64,000 nt of DNA, taken from the NCBI RefSeq assembly GCF_003434305.1, contig NZ_QKKX01000033.1, positions 62,001-126,000 on the forward strand, written 5' to 3'. The DNA comes from Micromonospora sp. MW-13 (GTDB taxonomy: Bacteria > Actinomycetota > Actinomycetes > Mycobacteriales > Micromonosporaceae). The notes beneath the pieces were generated by a model. That model saw only the letters and a list, made by a program, of their open reading frames with translations. It did not search any database and was not told the DNA's origin. The translations under genes and the position numbers were made by a program. The number at the start of each line of letters is the position of its first letter. Position 1 is the first letter of the stretch. Positions 49,531 through 61,957 of the stretch are shown here, one piece after another.

Positions 49531-51836
49531 CAGCGAACGCTCCTGTCCTGATGGTTCTCCGCGATCTTGCGGTTACGGCCCCCGGGAACACCGCTTTCGT
49601 CCCTTTCGCCCGCCCCCAACGGGCAAGATCGCGGAGAACGGGTGGGGTGGGGGGTGGCGAGGTGGGTCAGGAGGGGGGTGGAGGTGACGTCGGTCAGGGG
49701 GTGGTGGTCCGCGGCCAGGTGGGTGGCGAGGCGGCGGGCCAGGTGCAGGCGGACCGGGCCGGACTCGCAGTCAACGACCACGCAGGGGGCGCCGGTCGCG
49801 GCGAGCACCGCCGCCGCCCGGGCGGCCCGGTCCAGCGGGCGGTGCCCGGCGGTGGCCCGGCCGTCGGTGAGCACCAGCACCAGCGGCCGGCGGCGCGGGT
49901 CGCGCAGCCGCTCCACCCGCAGCAGGTCGGCGGCGGCGAGCAGGCCCTCGGCGAGCGGGGTACGCCCGCCGGTGGGCAGCTCGGCCAGCCGGGCGGAGGC
50001 GGCGAGCACGGACGAGGTGGCCGGCAGCAGGGTCTGCGCGCCGGCGCCCCGGAAGGCGACCACGGCGACCTTGTCCCGCCGCTGGTATGCGTCGGTGAGC
50101 AGGGCCAGGACGGCCCCCTTGACGGCGGACATCCGCTGCTGGGCGCCCATCGAGCCGCTGGCGTCGACCACGAACAGCACGAGGTTGCCCTCGCGTCCCT
50201 CGCGGACCGCCTCGCGCAGGTCGGCCGGGCGTAGCCGCAGCGGGCCGCCGCGGCGTCCCCGGGCCGGCTGGTGCGGGGCGGCGGCCCGGATCGTCGCGGG
50301 CAGGTGCAGGGCGCCGGCCCGGCCCGCGAGCGGGGTCCGCGCCCCGGTGGTGCGGCCCCGGCCGGTGCGGGCCCGGGACCGCCGGCCGGGCACCCCGTCG
50401 CCCACGCCGGGCGCGGTGAACAGCCGGGCCTTCAACCCCGTTCGGGGTACGGCCACCGGCTGCCCGCCCGCCGAGGGCTCGCCGGGCCGACCGGGTCCGC
50501 CGGGGCGCGCGTCGGCGTGGTCGCCGGCACGGGCCGGGTCACCGCCGTCGCCGGCCGGCGCGGCGTCGCCCCGCTCGCCGGTTGCCGTGCCGCCACCACC
50601 GGCCGGCGCGGCGTCGCCGCCCACCGGGCCGGCGGGTCCCGGTCCCCCGGCGTGCTCGCGGCGCGGGTCGCCGTCGGCGGGCCGGTCGTCGTCCGGTCCG
50701 CCCCCGTCGCGGCCACCGCCACCGGGGCCGCCACCCGCCGGACCACCGGGGCCGCCCGGGCCGCCACCGGTCGGGCCGCCGGGGCCGCCGTCGTCAGTCG
50801 GGCCGCCGGGCGGGTCGGGGTCGTCGTCGCCGGCCCGCTGCAACGCCTCGTCGAGGCGCTTCTCGTCCAGCCCCGGCGTGTCGAACGGGTCCCGGCGGCG
50901 CCGGTGCGGCAGGGCGAGCCGGGCGGCCACCCGGACGTCCTCGGCGGTCACCACGGTCCGGTCCTGCCAGGCGGCGTGCGCCATCGCGGCCCGGGCGGTG
51001 ACAATGTCGGCGCGCATCCCGTCGACGTCGAACGCGGCGCACACCTCGGCGATCTGCCGCAGCGCGGCGTCGGGCAGCAGCACCCGGTCGAGCCGGTCCC
51101 GGGCGGCGGCGACCCGGCGGGCCACCCGCGCGTCGTCGTCGGCCCAGCGGGCGGCGAACCCGGCCGGGTCGGCGTCGGCAGCGAGCCTGCGGCGGACCAC
51201 CTCCACCCGCACCGCCGGGTCCCGGCTGGCGTTCACCTCGACGGTGAGCCCGAACCGGTCCAGTAGCTGGGGCCGCAGCTCCCCCTCCTCCGGGTTCATC
51301 GTGCCGACCAGCAGGAACCGGGCGGCGTGGCTGACCGAGACGCCCTCCCGCTCGACGTGGCTGCGGCCCATCGCGGCGGCGTCGAGGAGCAGGTCGACGA
51401 GGTGGTCGTGGAGCAGGTTGACCTCGTCGACGTAGAGCACCCCCCGGTGGGCGGCGGCGAGCAGGCCGGGCTCGAAGGCGCGTACCCCCTCGGCGAGGGC
51501 CTTCTCCAGGTCGAGCGAGCCGACCACCCGGTCCTCGGCGGCGCCGACGGGCAGCTCGACCAGGCGGGCCGGGCGGCGCTCCGCCGCCGGGGGGGCGGGG
51601 TGCGGGCCGTCGGGGCAGCCGGGGTCGGCGTCGGCCGGGTCGCAGCCGAACCGGCAGCCGGCGACGTGCTCGACGGGCGGCAGCAGCGCGGCGAGGGCCC
51701 GCACGGCGGTGGACTTCGCGGTGCCCTTCTCGCCCCGCACGAGCACCCCGCCGATGGCCGGGGAGACGGCGTTGAGCAGCAGGGCGAGACGCATGTCGTC
51801 CATGCCGAGGACGGCGGAGAACGGGAACGTGGTCAC
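49530..51836 (-). CDS. Fused ChlI-ChlD-type chelatase subunit (partner of CobN)
   Basis: A 768-residue protein. The N-terminal AAA+ ChlI-like ATPase has Walker A VRGEKGTAKST, Walker B GVLYVDEVNLL and sensor GTMNPEEGELRPQLLDRFGL. A long Asp/Gly/Pro-rich linker follows (about 335-490). The C-terminal ChlD-like VWA domain has the MIDAS motif FVVDASGSMG. It should drive ATP-dependent cobalt insertion by CobN, in place of CobS and CobT. The last roughly 30 residues come from a REP-like DNA element and are not family sequence. The GTG at 51836 has GGAG 12 nt away; the gene lies 58 bp after cobN. Confidence 0.92.
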   Translation of the reverse strand: MTTFPFSAVLGMDDMRLALLLNAVSPAIGGVLVRGEKGTAKSTAVRALAALLPPVEHVAGCRFGCDPADADPGCPDGPHPAPPAAERRPARLVELPVGAAEDRVVGSLDLEKALAEGVRAFEPGLLAAAHRGVLYVDEVNLLHDHLVDLLLDAAAMGRSHVEREGVSVSHAARFLLVGTMNPEEGELRPQLLDRFGLTVEVNASRDPAVRVEVVRRRLAADADPAGFAARWADDDARVARRVAAARDRLDRVLLPDAALRQIAEVCAAFDVDGMRADIVTARAAMAHAAWQDRTVVTAEDVRVAARLALPHRRRRDPFDTPGLDEKRLDEALQRAGDDDPDPPGGPTDDGGPGGPTGGGPGGPGGPAGGGPGGGGRDGGGPDDDRPADGDPRREHAGGPGPAGPVGGDAAPAGGGGTATGERGDAAPAGDGGDPARAGDHADARPGGPGRPGEPSAGGQPVAVPRTGLKARLFTAPGVGDGVPGRRSRARTGRGRTTGARTPLAGRAGALHLPATIRAAAPHQPARGRRGGPLRLRPADLREAVREGREGNLVLFVVDASGSMGAQQRMSAVKGAVLALLTDAYQRRDKVAVVAFRGAGAQTLLPATSSVLAASARLAELPTGGRTPLAEGLLAAADLLRVERLRDPRRRPLVLVLTDGRATAGHRPLDRAARAAAVLAATGAPCVVVDCESGPVRLHLARRLATHLAADHHPLTDVTSTPLLTHLATPHPTRSPRSCPLGAGERDESGVPGGRNRKIAENHQDRSVR
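49554..49639. repeat. REP-like inverted repeat inside the chlID 3' end
   Basis: GTTCTCCGCGATCTTGC (49554-49570) and its perfect reverse complement (49623-49639) flank a 52-bp spacer. The element lies inside the last codons of chlID and just before the cobO start. I remember similar CGCGATCTTGC...GCAAGATCGCG palindromes as dispersed elements in Micromonosporaceae genomes, but could not search for copies. Confidence 0.75.
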
Positions 51837-51894
51837 TGTGCTGCCATCTCCGTTCGCGACTGCGGGGCTCGCAAAACCAGCTCACTCCTCGCGC

Positions 51895-55563
<3,669 letters not shown>

Positions 55564-55713
55564 GGGATGCTCCGGACAGTGACGCCCGGGGTGGCGGTTC
55601 GGCCGTTCCGGGCAGCGGGTGGGCGCGGGCTCAGCGGGCACGGCGGGCCGGGAGCCGGTTCACCGGCGACGGCCGGTGAGCCGGGGGCGCGGCAGGGTAC
55701 GCGCTGCGGGAGA

Positions 55714-56001
55714 TCAGCGGCCGGGATCCCCGGCGGACGGCACGGCGGGCAGCACGCGGACGCCCGGCGGCGCGGCGCGGCGACGCCCGACGGTCGGCCC
55801 GGCGGTGAGCGCCCGGGCGCCGGGCCGAGCCGGCGGGGCGGCCAGGTGGGCGGCGGCCAGCCGGGCGACGCGGCGGCCGGCCGCTCCGGCAGCGGGTGGG
55901 CGGCCGGCGCCCGGCGCGGCGGCGCGGCGGCCGGCGGGCGCGGTGCCCCGCGCCGACCTGCGGCGACGGCGGCCGTCGATGTGCGAGACGCGACGCGTCA
56001 T
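55714..56001 (-). CDS. Small Arg/Ala-rich protein between riboswitch and cobN, hypothetical
   Basis: A 95-residue, strongly basic protein opening MTRRVSHIDGRRRRRSARG, then Ala/Arg/Pro-rich throughout. An excellent SD (GAGGAGG) lies 5-6 nt before the ATG, placed 40 bp after the end of the cobalamin riboswitch. This is exactly where the riboswitch would mask a translation start. Codon bias is consistent with coding but weakly informative given the composition. No family is recognised; it is not CbtA/CbtB-like. It may be a leader peptide or a small protein specific to this lineage. Confidence 0.5.
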   Translation of the reverse strand: MTRRVSHIDGRRRRRSARGTAPAGRRAAAPGAGRPPAAGAAGRRVARLAAAHLAAPPARPGARALTAGPTVGRRRAAPPGVRVLPAVPSAGDPGR

Positions 56002-56040
56002 CGGGTCCTCCTCGGGTGTCCACGCCCTGGGGTCGTCCCG

Positions 56041-56215
56041 ACGGCCGAAGTATCCTGGCTTCCGGATCGACGCTCACCCCCGGCCTTCCAACCGCAGACA
56101 CACGGCCGTGGCGCTCGAGGGGGGATCGCTCCCCGGTGACAGTGGCGGGACCGCGCCGGAATCGCACCGGCTTCCTTCACTGCCGTCAGGCCGCGAATGC
56201 TGCCACACCGGCCCG
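56041..56215 (-). ncRNA. Cobalamin (adenosylcobalamin) riboswitch
   Basis: On the minus strand the conserved core reads GGAAGCCGGTGCGATTCCGG, then GCGGTCCCGCCACTGT (P4-P6 region with the GCCACTG B12 box). About 90 nt later comes GGAAGCCAGGATACTTCGGC at the 3' side. The boundaries are approximate, particularly the 5' end. The element precedes the operon that starts with the small ORF and cobN, and should shut off expression when adenosylcobalamin is plentiful. Confidence 0.9.
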
Positions 56216-56260
56216 CTGCCGGTCAACGCCGCCCCTCCCGTCACCGGACACCCCCGACGC

Positions 56261-56276
56261 ATTGACATATGTCAAT
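56261..56276. promoter_or_regulatory. AT-rich perfect palindrome upstream of the B12 riboswitch
   Basis: ATTGACATATGTCAAT is a perfect 16-bp palindrome in otherwise very GC-rich DNA, 45 bp before the riboswitch. It contains a TTGACA hexamer on each strand, so it may combine a -35 element with a repressor site. Its form resembles ArsR/SmtB metalloregulator operators, which is interesting beside a cobalt-using operon. Confidence 0.55.
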
Positions 56277-56747
56277 TCTTATTCCCCTCGGCGGAATGCC
56301 GTTCGAGTGGCGTCGGTCCATGGCTGTCGTCGGTTCTGCGGCGCGTTCACCGCCCTGCCCCCCGACCGGTCCGCCCGGCCCGCGCCGGGTGCCGGGCGGG
56401 CCGGGCCGCCGGTCGCCGACGGCCGCCGACCAGGGGCGCTGACCTGCTGTTTCCACCCGGACTCGGCAGGCGTCGGGCGACGCGGGCGACACCGCCGGCG
56501 GCCGGCCGCGACGGTGGCAAGGCACCGTCCGGCGTCGATCGGCGCGCAATGCCGGGACCCACCCGATCGGCGTGGGCCGGCCCGCCGGTCCGGCGCGGCT
56601 CCGCACCGGCGAGGCGGGCCCGGCAACCCCCGGGACGACGCCGACGAGCCCGGCGGTGTGATCGCCGACGCGCGGCGGAGCCCGACGCGCGGCGGGGGTT
56701 CCGGGTCCCGACGGGGCGGGTGCCTGCCCGCCGGGCCGGGTCCGGGT
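56277..56747. other. 471-bp intergenic stretch, no gene seen
   Basis: It lies between the promoter of the B12 operon and the end of the small conserved gene at 56748. Short open frames exist on both strands, but none has a Shine-Dalgarno sequence or a recognisable motif. The first bases probably belong to the promoter region of the riboswitch operon. Confidence 0.5.
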
Positions 56748-57083
56748 TCAGCGCGCCCGACGCTCCGGGTGCGCCCGGTTCCAGGCCCGCATCCGCTCCG
56801 GGTACCCGGTGCGCGCGGCCTCGTACAGCGGCACCGCGTGCCGCCGGGCGATCTTCGCCGCCGCCCGGGGCGAACCGGTCCGCCGCCGGATCCACTCCCC
56901 GTCGTGGGCGATCGCCATCACGGTGGTGTCGGTCGCGGTGGTCTCCGGCTCGAGGTAGAACTCCACCCCCCGGCGGCTGGCCACGAACGCCTCCAGGGCG
57001 GCGAGGTCGTCCGGGGTCGCCTCCCGGTCGAGTTTCGTCGGGGTCCCGTCGACGGCGCGCTGTCGCCGGCTGAACCAGCCCAT
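56748..57083 (-). CDS. Small conserved actinobacterial protein, function unknown
   Basis: A 111-residue cytoplasmic protein opening MGWFSRRQRAVDG, with ATPDDLAALEAFVASRRGVEFYLEP, TVMAIAHDGEWIRRRTGSPRAA and a basic C-terminus ending RAWNRAHPERRAR. SD GAGAGGAG lies 8 nt before the ATG at 57083. I recall similar short proteins across actinobacteria annotated as hypothetical or 'oxidoreductase', without known activity. It stands alone, with 220 bp separating it from the MFS gene. Confidence 0.72.
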   Translation of the reverse strand: MGWFSRRQRAVDGTPTKLDREATPDDLAALEAFVASRRGVEFYLEPETTATDTTVMAIAHDGEWIRRRTGSPRAAAKIARRHAVPLYEAARTGYPERMRAWNRAHPERRAR

Positions 57084-57304
57084 GCCCGGCTCCTCTCCTC
57101 GGCGTCCCCCCAGTGGAGCACCCCCGCCTGGCAACCTGCTGGGCGCGCGGTGGGAGGAACCTGACCACGGGGCCGGTGGTCCACCCCGCGCCCGGTGACG
57201 GCGTGGCGGGCGACGACCGCGGCCCGGCGGCGGGCGCGGCGGTACGACGGCCGCCCGGCGCCCTCCGGCACCGGGCCGCACCCCACGGGGCGAGCCGGGG
57301 CGGA

Positions 57305-58555
57305 TCAGCCGGTGGGCCGCGAGCCGGCCAGCGGCCGGGTCACCGGGACCAGGGCGAGCGCGGGCAGCAGCAGGAGCGGCACCACGATCAGGGCGCGCAG
57401 CGTGCCCACCTGGTCGCCGAGCAGGCCGAGCAGCGGCGGACCGCCGAGGAACGCGGAGTAGCCGATCACCCCGACGACGCTGACCCGGGCCGGCGCCCGG
57501 TCCTCGTCGTCCGCGGCGGCGCTCAGCCCCACCGGGAAGCCGAGCGACGCGCCGAGACCCCACAGCGCGACCCCGACGATCGCGACCGGCCCGGAGCCCG
57601 CCAGCACCGCGAGGGTGGCGCCGACCCCCGCGCACAGGATCGTGCCGAGCAGCACCGGCACCCGGCCCCAGCGGTCGAGCGCCACCGTTCCGGCGGTGCG
57701 GCCGACGGTCATGCCGACCACGAAGACGCCGAAGACGGCGGCCCCGGCGGCCTCGCTCAGCCCGTACCCGTCGACGAACGCCACCGCCAGCCAGTCGTTG
57801 GCGCTGCCCTCGGTGAACGCCATCACCAGCACCAGCAGGCCGATGAGCAGGGTGCGCGGCTCCCGCCAGGCGGCGAGCAGCGAGCCGCGGCGCGCGGCGG
57901 CGTCGTCGCGGGCGGACGCCGGGTCGGCGTCACGGGCCGCCAGGAAGGAACGGGCCCCGAGCAGGGTGCCGGCGAGCACGACCGCCGCCAGCACCGTCAG
58001 GTGCGCGGCGATCGGCACCCCGACCCGGGCGGCCCCCGCGCCGAGGCCCGCGCCGGCCACCGAGCCGAGGCTCCACGCCGCGTGGAACCGGGGCAGGATC
58101 GTCCGGCCCAGCCGCCGTTCGACGGCCGTCCCCTCGATGTTCATCGCCACGTCGCAGGTGCCGGAGCCGTAGCCGAAGAGGAACAGGCCGACGGCGACGC
58201 CGGGCAGGAACCCGGCGAACCCGGCGGACATCCCGGCCACCGTCATCCCGCCCGCCACCAGCAGGACGCTGACCGCCACCGTCCGGGTCGCGCCGAGGCG
58301 CTGGGTGACCAGCCCGGCGGTCGGCATCGCCAGCAGCGCGCCCACGGACATGGCGAGCAGCAGCAGCCCGAGCCGCCCCGCGCTGAGGTCCAGCGCCTCG
58401 CGGACCGCCGGCACCCGGGAGAACCAGGAGGCGACCGCGAGGCCGTTGAGGGCGAACACGGCCGCGACGCCGTTGCGGGCGGCCAGGACCGGGCGGGGCA
58501 CGCCGGCCGGCGCGTTGCCCGGATCGGCGGTCGGGGCGTCGGCGGTGCTGCTCAC
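57305..58555 (-). CDS. MFS transporter
   Basis: A 416-residue major facilitator with 12 predicted membrane helices in two halves (FALNGLAVASWFSRVPAVRE; LVTQRLGATRTVAVSVLLVAGGMTV; a second loop DRWGRVPVLLG). The FSRVPAVREAL start and GYGSGTCDVAMNIEG are typical of the YbjJ-like/fucose-permease-related group. It probably exports or imports a small organic compound; the substrate is unknown. The GTG at 58555 with AGAGGAAA upstream was chosen, because longer starts add non-conserved residues. It is divergent from the esterase gene. Confidence 0.85.
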   Translation of the reverse strand: MSSTADAPTADPGNAPAGVPRPVLAARNGVAAVFALNGLAVASWFSRVPAVREALDLSAGRLGLLLLAMSVGALLAMPTAGLVTQRLGATRTVAVSVLLVAGGMTVAGMSAGFAGFLPGVAVGLFLFGYGSGTCDVAMNIEGTAVERRLGRTILPRFHAAWSLGSVAGAGLGAGAARVGVPIAAHLTVLAAVVLAGTLLGARSFLAARDADPASARDDAAARRGSLLAAWREPRTLLIGLLVLVMAFTEGSANDWLAVAFVDGYGLSEAAGAAVFGVFVVGMTVGRTAGTVALDRWGRVPVLLGTILCAGVGATLAVLAGSGPVAIVGVALWGLGASLGFPVGLSAAADDEDRAPARVSVVGVIGYSAFLGGPPLLGLLGDQVGTLRALIVVPLLLLPALALVPVTRPLAGSRPTG

Positions 58556-58720
58556 GGGGGTGGTTTCCTCTCCGGCGTGGGGACGTCGTCCGACTATTGG
58601 ACATCCCGGTACGACAGCACCACCTGTCGACCCCACCCCTTACCGCGATCCGGACCGGTTAACCGGCGGCGGACCGGGTACCCGCCCCGGCAGCGACCGA
58701 CGCGAGGCGGTGAGGACGAC

Positions 58721-59440
58721 GTGACCGAGCCCGCCCTGCCGCACCGGGAGCCGGCGCAGGACCACCGGCACGGACGGCTGGCCGCCCGACCGGCCCCGCC
58801 GACCGGCCGGGCCCGGCGGGGGCTGACCCCGGTGACCGGTCCCGGGGGCGAGCCCCGGGCACTGGTGTACGCCCCGGACGACGCCGACGAGCGGCCGTAC
58901 CGGTTGGTGCTGCTGCTGCACGGCGCCGGCGGCTCGGCCCGGCAGGGCCTGGACCTGCTGCTGCCGCTGGCCGACGCGCACCACCTGCTGCTCGTCGCGC
59001 CGCAGGCCACCGCGTCGACGTGGGACCTGATCGCCGAGGGCTTCGGGCCGGACGTACGCCGGATCGACGAACTGCTGGAGAGCGTCCTGTCCGCCCACCC
59101 GGTCGCCGACGTGGCGTTCGGCGGCTTCTCCGACGGCGCCTCGTACGCGCTGTCCCTGGGCCTGACCAACGGCGACCTGGTCCGCGCGGTGCTGGCCTTC
59201 TCCCCCGGGTTCGCCGCGCCCCTGGTCACCCGTGGCCGGCCCCGGGTGTTCGTCTCGCACGGCGCCGCCGACCCGGTGCTGCCGGCGGACGTGTGCAGTC
59301 GCCGGCTGGTGCCCCGGCTGCGCGCGCTCGGCTACCCGGTCGACTACGCGGAGTTCACCGGCGGGCACGAGGTGCCGGCGGAGCTGCGCCGCCGCGCGGC
59401 GGACTGGCTCGTCGCCGCCCCCGCGTCCGGCCCGGCCTGA
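58721..59440 (+). CDS. Phospholipase/carboxylesterase-type serine hydrolase
   Basis: A 239-residue alpha/beta hydrolase related to YpfH/carboxylesterase and PHB-depolymerase-like enzymes. The oxyanion-hole motif is VLLLHGAGGSARQGLDL, the nucleophile Ser is in AFGGFSDGASYAL, Asp is in SHGAADPVLP and His is in FTGGHEVPAELR. The first 45 residues are poorly conserved. The GTG at 58721 has GAGGA 5 nt upstream. No signal peptide is seen, so it acts in the cytoplasm. The gene converges with the FUSC-like gene. Confidence 0.87.
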   Translation: MTEPALPHREPAQDHRHGRLAARPAPPTGRARRGLTPVTGPGGEPRALVYAPDDADERPYRLVLLLHGAGGSARQGLDLLLPLADAHHLLLVAPQATASTWDLIAEGFGPDVRRIDELLESVLSAHPVADVAFGGFSDGASYALSLGLTNGDLVRAVLAFSPGFAAPLVTRGRPRVFVSHGAADPVLPADVCSRRLVPRLRALGYPVDYAEFTGGHEVPAELRRRAADWLVAAPASGPA

Positions 59441-59464
59441 CCGCCCGCGTCCGCGCCGGCCGGG

Positions 59465-60589
59465 TCACAGCGCCGGCAGGCCGAGCGCCTCGTCGACCCG
59501 ACCGAGGACGGTCGCGTCGTCGTCCGCCCCGACCCCGCGCAGCAGGTCGATGGCGGTGGCCCGCACCGACCCGACGATCATGGCCAGCGGCAGGGTCTGA
59601 CCGGCGGTGAACAGGCGGCCGGCGCCCCGGACCGCCTCCAGCGCGGTTGTCTCGGCGCGGGCGGCGTGCTCGTCGGCGAGGGCGTCCCGGCCGTCCAGGT
59701 CGGCGGCGAACGCCTCCCCGGCGGCGTGCATCGCGTCGGCCAGCGAGCGGATGGCGACCCCCAGACCGGGCGGGACGGGGGTGGGCAGCCGGGTGAGGGT
59801 CACCCCGGACCGGGCCAGGACCCGCACGTTGCGCACCGCGTAGTCGATCTGCCCGATGGACGCGTCGACCGAGCGCAGCCGGCCCAGGTGCCGGCGGCGG
59901 CGGACGTGCAGGGTCAGCGCCTCACCGGCGGCGAGCACCCCGGCGCGCAGCCGCTCCACGGCGGCGTCCATCCCCCGGGCCCGGTCGAGGGCGGCTAGGG
60001 CGGCGGTCGGGTCGCGTTCGTCCAGCGCGTCGGCGACCTCGCGCAGCAGCCCGGCGAGGTCCTCGAAGGTCTGCCGGAACTCGGCGACCAGCGGGGCGAG
60101 CGGGCGCCGGGCGTCGACGAGCTGGCTGGCGACGAGGGCCACCGCCCCACCGATCAGCGCGTCGACGAACCGGAACGGGACCAGCGACTCGGTGGGCGGG
60201 GAGACCACCACCAGGTAGAGGGCCGAGACGGCGGCCTGCACCACGGAGACGCTGCTCGCGCCGACCGCCACGGCCAGCACGATGGTCAGCAGGATGACCG
60301 TGAAGACCGTCCAGCTGGTGCGCGGCCCGAGGGCCTGCACCACCACGTCGGCGACGAGCACCCCGGCGGCGACGCCGAGCACCACCTCCACCGCCCGGCG
60401 CGTCCGCTGCCCGCGGGCCTGCCCGAGGACGATCAGCGCGGCGGCCGGGGCGAAGAACGGCTGCGGGTGCCCGACCAGGCGGGTGGCCAGCACCCAGGCG
60501 ACGGTCGCCGCCAGGGTGCCCTCCACCACCGGCAGCCAGCCCCGCCGGACCCGGCCGGCGGCCTCCCGCAACCAGCCCCACCGCGCCAT
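59465..60589 (-). CDS. FUSC-like/aromatic-acid-exporter-type membrane protein
   Basis: A 374-residue protein with about six N-terminal membrane helices (GTLAATVAWVLATRLVG; FFAPAAALIVLGQARGQRTRRAVEVVLG; FTVILLTIVLAVAVG; FRFVDALIGGAVALVASQLV). A long helical cytoplasmic domain follows (FRQTFEDLAGLLREVADALDER onward). This is the layout of FUSC/ArAE family proteins thought to export aromatic acids or other small molecules. GGAGGCGGCG precedes the ATG at 60589. A LacI-type gene remnant lies immediately upstream on the other strand. Confidence 0.84.
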   Translation of the reverse strand: MARWGWLREAAGRVRRGWLPVVEGTLAATVAWVLATRLVGHPQPFFAPAAALIVLGQARGQRTRRAVEVVLGVAAGVLVADVVVQALGPRTSWTVFTVILLTIVLAVAVGASSVSVVQAAVSALYLVVVSPPTESLVPFRFVDALIGGAVALVASQLVDARRPLAPLVAEFRQTFEDLAGLLREVADALDERDPTAALAALDRARGMDAAVERLRAGVLAAGEALTLHVRRRRHLGRLRSVDASIGQIDYAVRNVRVLARSGVTLTRLPTPVPPGLGVAIRSLADAMHAAGEAFAADLDGRDALADEHAARAETTALEAVRGAGRLFTAGQTLPLAMIVGSVRATAIDLLRGVGADDDATVLGRVDEALGLPAL

Positions 60590-60662
60590 CGCCGCCTCCT
60601 TCGCCGTCACACCGCCCCACCATGGTGCCTCCCGGCGAACCGGGCGGCCGGGCCAGGAGGCG

Positions 60663-60885
60663 GTGCTCGTCGCCGACCTGCGGTACGTGCCGAACGCGCA
60701 CGCCCAGCTACTGGCCCGGCCGCAGCGCGGCGTGGTCGGGGTCGTCGTGCACGACGACTCGGACCCGTGCTTCGCCGAGGTGACCCGGGGCTGCAACGGG
60801 TGGCCATCGAACGGGGCCGGCTGCTGATCATCTGCAACAGCTACCGCGACCCGAACTCGGTGCAGGCGGCCGTCACAGCGGGCGC
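60663..60885 (+). pseudogene. LacI-family regulator remnant
   Basis: The plus strand encodes LVADLRYVPNAHAQLLARP (end of a LacI-type HTH), then GVVGVVVHDDSDPCFAEVTRG. After a one-base frameshift in a G-run near 60788 it continues LQRVAIERGRLLIICNSYRDPN, the first beta-alpha unit of the periplasmic-binding-like domain. The first HTH helix and everything after about residue 75 are gone. It fills part of the gap between the FUSC-like and DedA genes. Confidence 0.72.
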
Positions 60886-61030
60886 GGGCACCGGCCGCCC
60901 CCGCTGTGCGGGCGGGGCCCTCCTGACGCACCGGGACGACAGGGCACCCGACCCGGCGTGCCGGGGCGGCGGACATCCCGCTCGCCGCCGCCCCGGCACG
61001 CCGACCCACCGCGCAACCGGCCCCGCGGCC

Positions 61031-61648
61031 TCATCCGGCGGCCCGGCGGGCGGCCCGGCGGTGCCGCCAGAGACGGGCCACCACCAGCACCACCAGCAGG
61101 GCCAGCAGCGCCTCCCCGCCCAGGCCGAGGCGATGCTCCAGCAGCCGGTACGAGGCTCCCGCCAGGTAGCCGAGCACCGCCACGGTCACCGCCCAGAGCA
61201 CCCCGCCGCAGAGGTTGGCCAGGGTGAACGTGCCCCGTGGCACCCCGCTGAGCCCGGCGATCCCCGGCACGAGGGCGCGCAGCGCCGCCACCCAGCGGCC
61301 GAGCACCACCGCCACCGCGCCCCGGCGGCGGACCAGGTCCAGCGCCCGCCGCAGCTCCCCGGAGCGGACCAGTCGACGGGGCGCGCGGGACAGCAGCCGG
61401 CGGCCGTACCGGCGGCCGATGAGGTAGCCGGTCTGGTCGCCCAGCGCCGCCCCGGCCACCGCCGCGGCGACCACCGCCCACAGCGGCAGCCGACCCGAGT
61501 GCGCGAGCACTCCGCCGACCAGCACCGCGACCTCCCCCGGCACGAACAGCCCGAGGAAGGTGGACGCCTCCAGCGCGGGAAGCAGGAAGACCAGGGCGAG
61601 CACCAGCGCGGGCGGCAACGCCACCAGCACCGCGAACACCCGGTCCAC
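61031..61648 (-). CDS. DedA-family membrane protein
   Basis: A 205-residue DedA/SNARE-associated family protein: ALEASTFLGLFVPGEVAVLVGGVLA (about 24-48), then GDQTGYLIGRRYGRRLL, the conserved GRWVAALRALVPGIAGLSGVPRGTF and a C-terminal membrane helix. Members are membrane-embedded and linked to undecaprenyl-phosphate or lipid translocation and proton-motive-force homeostasis. The GTG at 61648 with GGGAGAA upstream is preferred. It is a single gene. Confidence 0.9.
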   Translation of the reverse strand: MDRVFAVLVALPPALVLALVFLLPALEASTFLGLFVPGEVAVLVGGVLAHSGRLPLWAVVAAAVAGAALGDQTGYLIGRRYGRRLLSRAPRRLVRSGELRRALDLVRRRGAVAVVLGRWVAALRALVPGIAGLSGVPRGTFTLANLCGGVLWAVTVAVLGYLAGASYRLLEHRLGLGGEALLALLVVLVVARLWRHRRAARRAAG

Positions 61649-61774
61649 CCGACCATTCTCCCCCGCACGGCGGCGGCCGGGTGACGCCGATCGCCGTTTC
61701 CGGCCGGCCCCGACCAGCGCCGCGCACCGGGCGAGGGACTGGGCGGCCACCCCGCCGGGCCCGGTGGAGTCCAT

Positions 61775-61880
61775 CGCGGCCGGGGGGGCAACTGATCATG
61801 ACCCGCCTGCTGGAGCGGGCCAGCGTGCACGCCACCCCGGAGGGGACCACGGTCCGGCTGGTCGAGCGGGTGTCTGGCAG
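61775..61880 (+). pseudogene. Possible C-terminal remnant of a histidine-kinase-like ATPase
   Basis: The sequence GGQLIMTRLLERASVHATPE, then GTTVRLVERV, resembles the last beta-strands of RsbW/anti-sigma-type ATPases (GLLIM...GTTVRL). Nothing recognisable precedes it. It is short and uncertain, and may instead be the upstream part of the HD gene's leader. Confidence 0.35.
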
Positions 61881-61957
61881 CGGCCGGCCCGCGGCGGTTG
61901 CCGTCGCAAGGCCGACGACGGGACCCACGAACGGTGAAGATCAGCTATAAGTGGTCC

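Noticed and set aside
55564..55641. Longer CobN start at GTG 55641
   Set aside because: The extra 26 residues are Pro/Arg/His-rich and unlike CobN N-termini. GTG 55563 has a good SD at 7 nt and begins directly with the conserved ILLLSTADTD strand.
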